Assembly (NCBI GenBank): GCA_037074765.1
Contig: JBAMDO010000570.1
Location: 62,001 to 126,000 of the forward strand
Source of the DNA: Mansonella perstans
Lineage: Eukaryota; Nematoda; Chromadorea; Rhabditida; Onchocercidae
Direction of reading: 5' to 3'
Length of the DNA: 64,000 nucleotides
Below, in pieces: positions 48,894 to 63,800 of this stretch. Each line of letters starts with the position of its first letter. Within the stretch, counting starts at the first letter, position 1. The translations under genes and the position numbers were made by a program. The notes beneath the pieces are model-generated. The model did no database searches and was not told the DNA's origin. It saw only the letters and a program-made list of their open reading frames with translations.

Positions 48894-51800
48894 TCCTCCA
48901 TATGAAATGTTTTTTTGTTATTGCATGCGGTAGTTGTTACTTTAATCATCGTAAAGGAAATAAGTGATTACATTCTTAAATTCTTATTTAGCAATGAAAT
49001 TTCACATTTTAGAATCTCACTGATTAGTTTTATTCATTGTGCTATTTCCATATCAAAAATGGTTTTTTTTTTTTTATGCCTCTAAATTATTGGCTGTTTC
49101 GGCTTTTAGCAGTGAAAAGCACGATTGGAATGAAGTTATGTTGTGAAAGGAACGAATGCTGAATAATTGGATCTCTTTTAACTAGTTTTAACGCTGCTAA
49201 CACTTGTTATAGTTCTTCTGTTCTGGTGAAAGTTGTTTTGCTCTTAGAGAATTAGAAGTATGATCATCAACCAGGTAATAAAGGTGATAAATTTGGACTT
49301 GCGCGGGAATATTCTTCTTTTATTTGCTCATTGATAACGTCTGTTGTTGCATCTGCCATATCTGAATTATTATTATATATAAGGTAAAAATTTTGGAATA
49401 ATTCTAACTCTACGATCTTACATAGTCATTATTATTGATCATTATTTCTGTCTCTTGACGAATTTTCTGTCGCTATCGGTTGGAAGCGAAGTTTCCGTCG
49501 CTATCAAGTTGGTAAAAGTGATAGTTTTTTCCGCTTTTATTTAGTTTATTTTTTTACATGTATGTTTTGTAATAGTGAAGAAGGCGAGTAGATGTGATGG
49601 TAGAATCTATTTGAGAATCCATATTTTCAATTTTCTTAATTCTATGAAAATTTGGAAATTCCAGCATGCTTGGAAATTTGAAAAAGCCTGTGGTTTTGCA
49701 GTTCAAATAGCTGTTTTGAATAAGAAAAGATTCCTCATTGCTGGGGGTTTTTTTTTTTGAAATGTAATATGAGATTTTACAATTCAAATTTTAGGAGTGT
49801 CATTTTTCACTAAGCAATCTCCTTTTTGAGTATTTTGTATAAGAAAACACTGTTGTTGTTGTGTAAGTTTGCTAAAGTAGTGCAATATTGAATAGAATAG
49901 CTAATATCTCGGCTTCTGAAAGCAATCTTTTTAAGAATCAGTTGAAAGCTTGAATTGAAAAAGTGATCGTTTAGACATTTGGTAGAAATTGCCAGATAGT
50001 TCGAAAGTAGTTGTATTTTTAAGATATCTATTTTCATTGCATTTTCTCTTTACATCTTTCTAAACGTTCCCGAGAAAATCACTTTTCGCTTTTTTTGCAC
50101 TTAGAATTTCAGATTTTGTTTTATTATCTTTTTTTGGTTTCAGTTCCTTTCCTTTATTTCGATGATATTTTCGTCGGAAAATTGAATTTCTCCACTTTTT
50201 ACGCTTTTCCATCTTTCCATCTTAGATTTTTTTCATCGCAAAGATTTTCACCAAAAGAAAAGTGCTTCAGAAATGAAATCTTCACACTACTATGGTGTTG
50301 AAAAAATGAAGGATTAAAAAAAAGTTATGTAGTAGTATGTAGTTTGCTTTTCATTTCCTTTTGGTAACCTTCGTTTCATTACACTCTTTCTCTCGTTTAG
50401 TGTTAGCGGTTTACTGTCACATTTCTCGAAATGAAGTAATCAATGACTGATTGACCGAAATGTTTTGCACTTTTCCTAAAGTTTGCAGTGTGTAACTAAC
50501 TGATTGATTATTATCGTAGCTATTACTGCAAGTTGAAATTGGTATGCTAGCTTTGTACTGCTCACAGTCTACCTCGTTGTTCTGCTACACCATTCCAGTC
50601 ATCACTATCTCTATTTCCCTTTGAACATTATGTACGGTTTTTATCATAATTTTTTTTTTTTTTTTCTTAATTAATGCGCATAAATAAGATTTTGGATTTA
50701 ATTTATTAGTCTAACTTCTAGCATTTTTCTTGCAACATCATTCATGTAATTCATTTGATTTGCAGCGGCTTGGTAAATCCGACAGCGTCAAGTAACGCGA
50801 CAGGACTTGGATCACCGCAGAATACGAGAAATGCTAGCAGTGGCAGTACGACAACAGATTCACATCGACGTTCATCTGACATCCATTCACCAAATTCATC
50901 CTCATCAAAGCAGATTCAGAAAGAAAAGTAAGTTATTTGAAGAGCAACTACAAAAATATTATAGTAGTTTAAATGACAAAATATTATCAGATTTTGTATA
51001 CGAGTGCTATATATTATATATCATTACTTGTATACGAAGGCTATATATCATTACTTAAGTTTGTGTTTTATAGAATGTCACAACATCGGCTATCGTCATC
51101 ATCATCAAGGCGACAGTCTCGAGAACGAGAACGTGATAGGGAGCGTGGAAACTCGAGTCGGACCGATGAAAGATCTCAGCGAAGCAGAACCTCAGGCAAC
51201 AATGACCGGTAAGTTACCAGCAATGTCTGTGATATATTGACTGGATAATATGACATTTGTCACTAATTTGCAAGGTGAAAACGTATGGTAATGAAATGAA
51301 GAAGTCATGCTTTAAACTTTCACACCTCATTTACTGTTTTGTTTTTTGTTAAATAAATATATCATTAAGTGAAATATGTTGTTTTTAATTGTCCGCTAAT
51401 TCTGGTTTTAGACGAATAGGTGCTAGTGATTCACGTACTTCACGACGATCACGTCATTCGCCACGCGCATCTACATCATCTGGTTCGAGCAGTAACTCAA
51501 CAAGTCCAAGGTATAAATTATTAAAAAATAATGGTATGAGAAAACGATTTGTGGGAAAAGCAGGTCTTTGATCTTAATATTTTTTATGAAATTAATTTTT
51601 GAGCGATCCAGTTGTATATTTATTAAATCTGTGAAATTTGAATATTTTTTGTTGTAATTTTTGAAAACGGTTGAGATTGTTTGTGCAGGATTTTACTGCT
51701 AAGGAATGTTATTTAATTTAAATATTCATAGATTGTCACTAATCTGTTTATAATTTTTTATTTTTTTCACGAGATAGTTGGGGTTTTTTAAGCGTTTTGT

Positions 51801-54800
51801 TGTGTCCAAGTTTTTTTTTCTTAGCAATAGCAATCCCCACAGGCTAGGCTGCACATTCCATTTATGTAATTGCCTTTTTGTAATTTTCGGGAAAGATGAA
51901 TGGAGGAGATTGCTAGTTGCTAAGCAGCTTTGCGTATTTTTGCTACCAATCCGGATGTCGAAATTTTATGTGACCTTTAGGCACACTATAGACTGATAAA
52001 TATTTTTTGTGTGGCATATTCAAAACAAGATAGCCGTAGTCCAAAATTTTTACTCACTTTTTTAGTTTCTATTTTTTTCCTTTTTTTTTTTTTTTTTTTA
52101 TTACTAAACGGAGAAAAATGAAATGTATGAAAGGATTTAAAAGATGGAAAGGGAGTAGAATTTCGCATTTAATGATCCTTCAGACTACATTGTTGTCAGG
52201 CTGGCAGCAATTGATGGGAGATAGGAATGTTTTTTGCACTCTAAATATCTCTTTATTTAGTAAAATTAGCGGATAACTTTAATCCATATTAATCCGCAGT
52301 AATTTCTGTTATGTTTTAGTGGGTCCTCAGGACACCATCATCATGCATCAAACACTCATACCGTACAATCAACGGTTATCAAGCTGAATGCATCGGGTTC
52401 GCGACGCAACGATACCAGTGCATCCAACGAGTTATGCGCTTCATTTGGTAACCATGACTTATCAAGTGCCTCTCAGGGTATTCAAGGTTTGTTGTATTTT
52501 GTTTTGTTTATGCCGTGCTACTTATTTTTTGATTATATTTGAAGTAATAAATGTAAATGTAAATGCAGTTATGTATTTTTTTTAAGGCATCTATGTGTCC
52601 AATTTGCCATCTTCGCGCACAGAAAATTTTATAAGAGATGGCCTGACAAATTTCTTCAAAAAATTTGGCAAAATAATTCATATCATTTTTGAGACGGAAT
52701 CTGGTCCAAATTTTGTAGAGCAGCGTCGAGCACTCGTTATTTTCCAGAGGTATATTTTTGAGACTTTTGAGAGTTTTTGAGATTTTGTACCTGATTGTTA
52801 GAGAGCTTGACGCCTTTATTATTTTGTCTAAGCTTTTTCGAATTTATTTTACGACTAAGCATTTTCTGGAAAAATTGTTTCGCACGTTGAAGTTTTGTTA
52901 ATATTACTTAGTTTTATTAATTATTACATAAAAGGTAGAAAATTCGCTATTTGTATTAATAAAGTGATAGAATTTGGATCGATTATTACACCGTTAAGTA
53001 ACGACGGATTAATGTAGTTCGAAAATTCTATAGTTCATCTATTATGCATAAGTCCATTACTTGGTTTTTTTTTTAGTTGGTTTTATATGGAAATATTTTT
53101 GACTGTAATTTACTTCGCACATGGTATGAAGTTTTCCTTATTTTTACAGATTGGTAGATGCTGATAAATTGAAAGATGTTCATCATTTATTTGGATTACG
53201 ACTGAAAATCAGATTTGCGAGTCACTCTGCTGTCACTGAAGCCTATAACACATATCTGGCTACAAATGGGCAGGTAAAATTGCATTGAAACAAACAATCT
53301 AATTTGACTACCTAAATTATGCAGTATCATTGATATTCCATAGTGACTTTCGAATTTATTAGATGGAAACTTCCCTTCTGAGATTTATATAAGGGATTTA
53401 GCGTTGGAAGGGAAACTCACCTTGTTTTCGAAGCTTTTATAAAGGAGAAGAATTTTTAAGTTTTATAAAGGAAAAATTTTTCAAGTTTTATGAAGAGAAA
53501 ATTTTCCAAAAGTTTTTGGATTTAGAGGAGATTTAGAGGAGCTGAACTGTTATTCACCATTATCAATCTCTTGTTTAAAACTTTTTTGTTACTCTAACTC
53601 GAGAAAATATAAACCTACAGTTACAGGAATGTTTGTCATCTCAAGATGCTGCCTCAACATCGACTCCCTCAACGGTCGATGCATTTGCTAGTCGAGCTTC
53701 TCGAACTTTATATGTTGGTGGATTAGAGAGGCGTACAACTGATGATTCTCTTCGCTCTCGTTTCAGTTGTTTTGGTCATATTCTGGAAACAGGTTATTTT
53801 TGCATTATACTTTTAGTATAACATGGCAACAGAGTTTAAGCCGATTCTAACATCGTAATGAAAACATTATCGTTTTGATCTAGAAACGGATGATATATAA
53901 AGCAACTTGTTGAACGAAAAATGATGTGTTTTAAGATATGGGTAATATTACGGTGATAAGCTCGTTGTTTGTATATTATCTGTTTTACTTTTATTACGCG
54001 TATAGAGATAAAATTTCATCTAGATTGTCTTTATCTTTCAAATAGGCTCTAACTGGTAGATTTGAATTTAGAAGTCAAGAACTGGGAAAGCCCATCACCG
54101 TTTGCTTTCATCCAGTTTGCTGACATACATTCGGTTGTCTGTGCAATTAACGCATATGCTCAATCGGCACATTCGTCCGGTGGTAAAGGCAAATTAAAGG
54201 TAATTATTGTACTGTACATAAACAAACTTGAGTTCTGCTCAGGATGGATTAATGTATGCAGTTGAAAGTTTGCGAGTTTCATTTTTTGATTTTTTCACCA
54301 GTTACGGCAGTTTCATCATTCAAGAATAGAATACATGAAATTGAAATGCTGGGTAATAAAAATGTGATATTTGACATATGAGTTTTGTAATAAATATGTT
54401 AAGGTGTGTGTACATTTAACGAATCAGATGCATTATCTGGTAAGCCGGATTAAAAAGATAGGGAAATAAATCAGTTAGAGAGATTTCAATGATAAAAATT
54501 GCCAAGAATATTTGTACATATTAAAAATTGTGCTTATTTTCTTCAGATGAATTGGGGCCGTACAATTGTTAGTAATAAGATTTGGATTGGCGAGTTGCCG
54601 ATGAGCTGTTCGGCAGATTATTTGCGTGAAAAAATCCGAGTGTCGTTTACAGATACATTTAATGAAGTTATATATGACCCGCGTCATCGTGAAGCCCTTC
54701 TTTTATTCAGCAACAATGACAGTGCCCAGAGAGCATTTGGATTGATTAAAACAAAACAAGTGTACGTACTTTGTTGTGAAAAAATTATTGCGACTTGCTT

Positions 54801-57800
54801 GTTATTACTGAAGCAATAATTAGATAAATTAAAACTTCGCACCATGTGAGATTAGACATCTGCCGACATGTAGCTCACGTAAAGCTGCATTTGAAATAAT
54901 CTTTAAGAAAAGAGAAGTTTATTTCAGAGCTTTTTGGAATGCGGATGAAAAAAAAGATGTTCACGTGCCGGTGGATTACTGTTCGGAAAAACTGCATGAT
55001 TATTTCGTTGACCGAAAATTCCGTGGTGAATCCGGGAATGCTCGTAGGTTTTTTACAATGCGTAACCGTTGATTTTCTAAAAAAGTCCCATTAAATTTTC
55101 GGCGAGTACTAAAAGATGAAAATTTTATAGTTTTAAACGGTGCGGGATCAGGTTCATACGCTAGCAACAGCATATCAGCTTGTTCTAATGGTGGATCAGC
55201 GATCGCATCTACATCCTCGTTACTTGCACCACCACCGGATCCTCCAAGTCATCTTCGTGAAACATCTTCGAGGTTTGATCGACTCTGTTTGTTCTTATTC
55301 GTATTACCAAAAATGTTTGATTATTAAGTAGCTCATGTTGTATCCTTTGCATTTTCGACATATGTTGTGTGGTTGTTGATGTCGAATATTCATTTATGCT
55401 TGTTCAGTTTTCGAGGTCAACAAGGATACTGAGCCCATATACTTCAACTCAACTTCATCTTTAACTTTCCCACTATTTCTTTGATGAATTTCAATCTTTT
55501 GTAGTTTACTTTGCATTTTTCAAGGGCCGATAGTCGAAGGTCCGGTTCAAATTTGCTGTCGCGGAGGCGAAGAAGTGATGAACGAGAGGGCTGTAGAACT
55601 TCATCTCGTTCCTTGCGATATTCATCTTATAATAGGTTTGTAGTTTTTCAAGCTTTAGTTTTCTTAGCGCGAATTTCCGACCAGTAATTTGAGATCCAAA
55701 TAACAAATAATATCTGGACAAGTATTAATTTTTCTCTTACAGGTCTCGGCGGCGACGTGAAAGAGTTAGGCGTGATGATGTATCATCTTTGTCATCATCA
55801 ACCTCCTCAACGTCCAGTGATTCTGATTTAAGTAGTTCCTGTACACCAGAAAGAAAACGTACAGGCGCTAGTCATTCGAAGAGTAACATTCAACGTTTGC
55901 ATAAGGATAAGGTGAAACATAATTTGAAGTTCGATACAGATATTAGTTGAGTACAAAAGAGGATATTGATTTCATGGGTCGAAGATATCAATTTTATATG
56001 TCGTTTCTGCACAATGAGTGTCTGGCGATTCTGAATTGTAATTATTTCATTTCCCATTCCCAGTGATTTATTTATTCGTTTATTCTCGATTATGTTATTT
56101 TAGATTATCTCCAATTCACGACAGCCCTGTTCACCTTCGAGTAGCAAATCTGATCGAAATTTGGAGCAATCTGACAGTACTACCGGAATCACACTGCAAA
56201 CTGTTGCAAGTCGTAACTCTAGAGCATGCCTAACGCAACTGTTTCCACCTCCTATGCCATCGGCACCAATTCTGAATCCCGTCATGGGAACAGCGCCAAA
56301 CGAAAAAAAGCAGCAACAAGAGCATCATCAATCAGCTGAGGCAGCGGTGAGGTCCAACGATTTTAAGCACTGTGTGCCATCGTCAAGTTTATTAGGTGAC
56401 AGCGGATTACCGCATGAAACAAGTGGAAAATCGACGGCAGAACATCGAAGCGGGAAAAAGGAGGAGCAACAGATGTAAGTTATTTCATTGGATATCGAGG
56501 TATTGGAGGCTACCGGTTCTTTCAATGCAGCGTATAAATGAGAAAGAGTGAAGAATATTTTTGCTTAATGTTTTTTGTGCTTTCATATCTTTCGAGTCAT
56601 ATTCTTCAACTTTAATAAATATACGGAAACTTTTCATTACCTTTTACTTTTATGAACAAACTTGGAGGAAGCAAAAGGTATGGCCATGTTGAAGTTTAAG
56701 AAATTTAAATTGCTTCAAATTAGATATTATTTCAGAAGATATCAGTTACCGCATTTTAGTTTTGTGGAATTTTTCTTTCTGTTTTTCATTTGAACATTGA
56801 GAGTAATTAAGTTTACTTAATTGCGACAAAACTTATCAAATTTTCAGTGATATCAAGGGATTAGAAAACAGCGAATCACATGACAGTACATTTTACAATC
56901 CTACTGTTCAAGAAAATTTTACTGCAAGTGAAATAAGTGCAATAACGGTATGGCAATTACTTACATTTGAAGTTCAGCAAAATTTCATTTGAAGTAACAA
57001 AATCTCGTCTCGGGATTTGATGGATCATTTGAAATATAAACGTGAAGGCGAAAGTTCTGGAAGATCATTTCATTAAATTTTTCCTTATCTACATGAGTTT
57101 GTACTGTTTTAGCGTTGCATTTGCATTTCCTTAACTGAATTTCCAGCGAAATGATGATATGAAATATCACTGATATAGTATGATACGCGAAGTGATGTGA
57201 TATGAAATATCATTGATTTCAGTCAAATCGAATTGAAGAAATTGCTAACACTTTGGTAAACGTGCTGCAGCATCATTCCAAACCATCTACGTCAACAACA
57301 GCTAGTACCCCATTAGCTATAATAAGTGGAACTCATCAAAGCCATTCGTCAGTTTGTTCAACACAGCGATCTAGTGACGATGCGTGTGATAGTAGTAGGC
57401 TGCATTCCAATAAATCATCTACATCTTCGAGTAAACGCACTAAATGGCCATGGGGTATGTTAATTTTATTATATTACTGGCCCTAACATGAATTTAATCT
57501 AAAATGTAAATTACAGAATTGTGCATATCTTAAATATTTGTTTGTCAGAATCATTAGAACTGGAGATAAGATAAAATTAAGATATGTGAAGTTGAATAAG
57601 TATAATCAAAACAGTACAGCTATAGAGCGTGATTTTGTGATTTGTAAATATCTGTTTTTCGATGAAGAATTGGAAGAGAGTATAAAAATTTTGCAAGAGC
57701 ATGAATTGAGAAATGTACTTAATTTAAATTAGAGATGTATTTTTCTGGTTACCTGGAAATCTCCATATTTTACATTTAGAGATGGCACTTTTAATTCCAG

Positions 57801-60800
57801 GAAATGATCCTATCAAAAACCATTGTGCAATTCCTTTGGATGGAAGCGCGAATCGAGGTAAGGATCCACGAAACCGGAAATATTTGCCACAAACTTCCAT
57901 CTTACTACCGTTGCCGAAATTTGTGCATGAACATCGTTCTGCACCAAGCTCACGTCGGAATAGCGCACCGAATCAATTTCGTTCCCCACAGCAGCAGAAG
58001 CAGGATTCAAAATGCCCTAGGAATTCTTTACAAGCTTCTGATTCCGGTCTTGCTGGTCAATTTTTCCGTATATACTTTGGCTTTTTTTTTTTTTTTTTTA
58101 GATCAGGTACTGCGAAATTTAATAATGTCTTGTAAAGTATGCGAAATAAATGTTTACAATCCTTTGAAGTCAAGTAAATTGAGCTTTTTTTGAAGTACAA
58201 TTGGCAAGTCGAGTAATAGTTAATTGCTTAAGTTTAGACAGTTCGACACTGATTGCCGGAACGATAAATAGTCTTTTTCAAGAGATTATTTGATGTATTG
58301 GTCTTTTCATCATGAGAAGCGAAACTGCTTGATTATGACGATACTGAGACGAGAATCATATAATATTGTATGATTCGTACATGCTCGTGATCATCTTTAG
58401 CATGAAATTCATTGGAAGTTGTTGCAGGATCTAATTTAAAGTGGAGTGCAGGGGAAAAGTCACCTTCACAGAAAGTGACCAGAGGACGAACGCATTCGTC
58501 GATGTCAAGATCTGAATCAAGCAACAGTGAAGTAATGCTTTCTCCCGATCCTTCAAATTCAACTACGCAACCTTCACTGGTGACAAGTACAATGGATATT
58601 TTTGGAGATACCTCCCCTGCCAATAACTCTACTGCTTATCGTGAACGGCTTGATGCATTGGGAGCTACTTTTCAAAATATCGAGCAAAAATTTCAAGTTA
58701 GTTTTATGAAAATTGTGCTCTCTTAAAGTGTTTACCAGCTTAATACTAAGGCGAATGAAGTTTGAACAGGTTTTTCAACAAAAGCTCTATGTAATGCTTT
58801 ACTGTTCATGACATTTTTTATAATTGCTTTCTGAATTTGCTTGAGCTGATTTGCATGATGAACCCAATGGTTTGTTTTTACTTAATGCTATGCAGAAAAA
58901 GTATATCATTAAATCATATTGGTCGTTTGTTTTGTTGTAACCTTGATTTTTTTTCCTTTTTTGCATAATTTGATTTTTTTTTTTTTTTTTTTTTTTTTAG
59001 AAAACAAAACAGAATACCCATTTGGATTATGATCGTAAAGGACCGTCACAACGCAGTTACAAGTTCGAGGAAGAGCTGGAACGACTGAAGGCGCGAACTG
59101 GGTCGTCCAATTCAACCGTAACAACCTCACAATCATTAACAACAACTTCTACAGCTTGCTCTCATTCCTCATCTAACACTTTTGCGGATTCTTTCACAAG
59201 AACACGAACTAGTGGCATTAGTACTACATCCATTTTCGATTCGAAGGATACCGAAAGTCAAAAGCTAATTCGTGCTCCACTTTCGGTCACCATCCCAATG
59301 CCACCTGGTTCTATAACTTCCAGTGGTTTAAGTCCCTATGCAGCAGTTTTCCATGCTACATGCGCTACTGTTACGTCCGGTCTTCCATCACCACAGTTTT
59401 CGGTCGCTCAGCTGAAGAAGCCTCCATTACCACCGAGTATTATACAGAGTACTAATCAGACACCCCCATCAGCAGCTGCATCTCGTATTGCGTACCCTCC
59501 AGACTTCAGTATTCCACCTCCACCACTTCCGCAACCTCCGGTGCCTCCGACATTATCTTTGACGGCATACAAATCTGCACCAGCTGGTGCTTCTTTGATC
59601 TCAGCTCCTCCACCACCTCCATTGGTTTGTTACTTATTTATATTCTCTGATTTTGTAATCTTCATTATAAAAATTTCGAATTCGTAGAAAAATTACGGTG
59701 AGGGACTACAAAAAGTTCAATTACATTGGGAGAAGTGTTCCGATTTCAATTCAGTCCATGGTTTTTGTAATTACTTGCATGTTGTTTTGATACAGTTATG
59801 AAATAATTCTTTGATGTAATATTGATACAATTAGAGGGGAGATTGTAATTAAAAGAGGATGTTATGCGGCTATATGATATAACGTTGCATCGCTGAGGAT
59901 TTTTATTTCAGATGTATAATAGCACTCCTAATTTATTTGATCCAACATCATCATCATGCTTGACCACATCAGTTCCATCACTGGTACATAACACTACTTC
60001 CCAGAGTGGTGCACAGCCTTCATCCTGGCGAACTACAACAAAACCATCTACTCCTCCACCTTCTGCATCACTTTTTGCTAATAGTTCGAAGCAAACTTCT
60101 ATCTCTTCCACATCTAACACGGCAAAATCATCAACTTCAGGCGCACTTCTCAGTGCCACATTAGAAATGGATAAAATGCGTTCACGAACTCAGGGAACTG
60201 ACAAGGTTTATTTTTCATTGTTCTAAGTAAAATATTAACCCATTTTAATATGGTCGGAGATCCGTGCAATGATATTAATTGCAAGAAGCATTGATTACCA
60301 TAATTTTTGTTTTTCCAATTCCAGGTGCAGATGAGAGAGAAAGAGCATGTGAAGACGAATTCGAAATCGCACGTGCCTGAGAAAAAAACTTTAAGAGATT
60401 CTTTGAACAAGCAACCTTCTCTAAGTGAATTATTTCGTCAACAGGCAAGTCTTCTTTTTTCAGAGTAGTAAATACTGGTTGCTTTTCATTAGTGATTTTG
60501 AGTCATTTTTGTAAATGATTGGAAGTTCGAAAGCACTGCACTGATCATTAGATTTACTGTTTTTATTAGTGAGACATACTGCTTATGTTTTGATCCTTTC
60601 GTCCGTTGGGATTCTATAATAGGCTTTTTTTTTATATAGGCGCAGGATTCATCAGAGGTTCTTAAAAAGCAGTTGAAGAAAGTCGGGAAGGAGAAAAGTG
60701 ATGAAGCATTACATCATAAATCGAATGACGAAAGTAAAAAAGGAGTGACTGAAGGCACGAAAGAAAAACTTTTTCAAAGAAAGGTGTTTTTTATCTTTCG

Positions 60801-63800
60801 ATTTTTTTTTACTATTTCTAAAATTTCGATTAGAAAAGCAGCTATATAAGAAGAATGTTGAATATGGTTTAGATTTTTCTTAATTTATTATTTTTTTTGC
60901 TGAGAAAGATACGTAACGCTGTAATGAGTCATGATGTTTACAACAGAAATTTTTTCTTGTAAACACAGTGACCAGTGGTAATGCGACAGTGCTAAAAGAA
61001 GTGATAGATCAAGAGATGGAAAGTACATGTAATTTAATAAAATTATAATGCTCGTGTAGATGCCGGAGAAATCCGATCAAGATGCAGCTGAGAAAGAGAA
61101 GGATAAACAACCTGATAGAAAAGGTCAATCGCAGGAAGCAAAACTCAAAACTACCGGCCAGAAGCAAATGAAAGAAAGAAAAGAGAAAAAGGAACCGATT
61201 TGTCATGTATGGTTTTTATTCATATTAGCACATAGGAACCTAGATATGATTTTTTTCAATGTATTCAATTTTGCATTCTTTGAAAAATTCCTGAATAATG
61301 TCAAACATAAGAATTTGGTTCTAGAGAGAGAAGGAACATGAAGGAGCAGAGCTTATCTCAGAAAAGAAGAAAGTACAACGACCAGTGGAAAAAACCATCA
61401 GGAATAAACCAGTGAAGGATGGCGCCGGCGTTAAGCAGAAGGAAAAGGTGAAAGAAAAGGAACAGTCGCAGAAAGATCGTTCAAGAAAGAAGGTATATGT
61501 TTGAAAATTTTTTAATGAAATGTTGAATTCTTTGTTTTTTCTTCTGTTGCATGTAGGAACCCAAAATTTTTTCTGAATTAGGGCACATATGTCGTCGTAT
61601 GACAAATACTGTCAGTAATTACAGGAAAGTCACTAATTGCTTTTTTCCAAACCAAATATTTTGTTGCAGTAAATTATAAAATTGATGTTTTCAAATTTAG
61701 TTTTTTTGTTTTAGCAGGAGGAAGAAAGACGTAAACAGAAGGAAAAAGAAAAAGAGCAGAGAAAGAAGGAATTGACGAAGAAAAAGAGGCGAAAAAGAGA
61801 CTCGAGTATTAGTTCAAGCGAAGAAACGTCGTCATCGGAAGTAGAACTTCATGTAAGTTGCAGTTAATTGCTCACTACATCGCATTATTGTTTTTATTTT
61901 CTTAAACTACGTTTTCTTAAAAGAAGCATTCCTATTTTTTTTTACCTTGTTTGAATCTACAGATAACTTAACCACAAAATCTATTGTCTATAGAAATTAG
62001 ACTATATCGTGCGAATATTCTAGTCATTTGATCGAGAATTGAAACGATTGTTTATGGAGGAAGAAGCTTCGGGGTCGTTAGGTTTGTCGATGTACGATCG
62101 AGTCAAGCAGCGTTCGTCCTCGAAGCCGGATGATGCAGCCAGGAAGAATCGAGCACTAGAACTGTTGACACAAAGTCGCCGAAATAACGAACAAGTATAA
62201 TATGAAATTAAACTTTGAATTTTAAAATTGGATTTTTCACTTATGGATTTGGGTAAGACATATGTGATCTAATGCGATGTTATGGCTGGTCTTAATATAT
62301 CTTGATGTTTATTAGAATCGACCAAAGCGAGTGCAGCTAGAAAGTACGTCATCTGATGAGAAGAATGATACGTCAAACGATGAGGAAGAATCCAGTAGTT
62401 CGTCGTGTCCATCGGTAGACGTTTCCAGAGGTCATAGCAAGAAAAAAAAAGCGGAACCGAAAGGTAAATCGGCGAAGAAATCAAAATCACTTCTGCAGAA
62501 AAAATTGCTAGCTGACGACGAAACCAAGTGTAATGATGGTGACGATGACGATGACGGTGACGGAGATGATGATGATGACGGGGTAGTGCCTTCATTATTG
62601 ATTTTTTTTTTTAAATTTGGTTGTTGTAAGGGCTTATAAAGAAGCTTTTTGCGAGATTAAGGGTGACTGTGGGTGGGCACTTTTAGTGCAATTTTACTGT
62701 TGGGGTTAAGTATTTGAACATTCATGATAATTTTATATTGTCTCTGAAAAACCTCCTTGATTAGATGGGATTTTTTCATTTATTTTATGCGGTTTTGTAG
62801 GTTGGAAAGGATTCAGAAGAATCTGAATCGGAAGAACACTCAAAACGAAGACGCACTCGAAAAGCAACGACATCAAAATCACATAAGAAACAGGTACAAT
62901 TTTTACTAGCACATTTATCAGCATTGATTAGTGGTTTCCTTAATTAGCTATTCCAGAAGACCACTCTTCTAATTCAACTAGTTTTTTGAATTGATGAGTT
63001 TTTTTCTTACGTGTGCTTTGCTTAAATGGTATAATTTTGCAGAAAAAAACCACGTCCTTATCATTGGATGATGTATTTGGAACTTATTCTACAGACGACG
63101 AATCTACGAAATATTCCAGAGGTTCCATTGTTCCATCTTTATACAAGGAAAAGGATGAGAAGGAGGCGATTGGTAAAAAAGCTATTATGAAGATCGATGA
63201 AAGTCAGAAATCAAAAATCGAAAAAGAGAGAGTGGAGAGTACTAAGCGTTTAAGTTCAAGAAAAGAACACAAAAAGGAAAACCTAGAGGGAAGTGATGAA
63301 AGCGAATCTGGTGCAGAAGAGAAAAAGGTATTACCATATCACTTATCATTTTTTAATTTAGTTTCAGAATTCTTTTGTGAATTCAATTTTTTGTCATGAT
63401 TTGCACATTTTCACTGTTTTTAATGTACTGTACAAATGAGTTCACTTGAGTGTAAAGAAATTCTTAAATTTATGAATTTGGTTTAGATTACTTCACGGAA
63501 AACGGAGAGCAAACAGGTCCTCGAGAAATCGATCGAAAGGAAGGTTACTGGTGGTCGAAAGCGACTCAACAAAAGTGGTCATGTGGATGAAGCTGTTGAT
63601 ACTGTAGGCGTTTCGGAAAAAAATAAACAAAAAGCGGTATATACTCTTTCCTTCTCTAATTTGGGATAAGAATATAAAAATCGTTTTCTGATTTTGCACT
63701 ATCGATGGAGTTATGATTCATGTTTCAAATTCGTTTCCATAATGTAAAGGGATCAGGCTCTTTAATTTTCGTAAATTATTTTTTGATTTATGCGCAGTGA

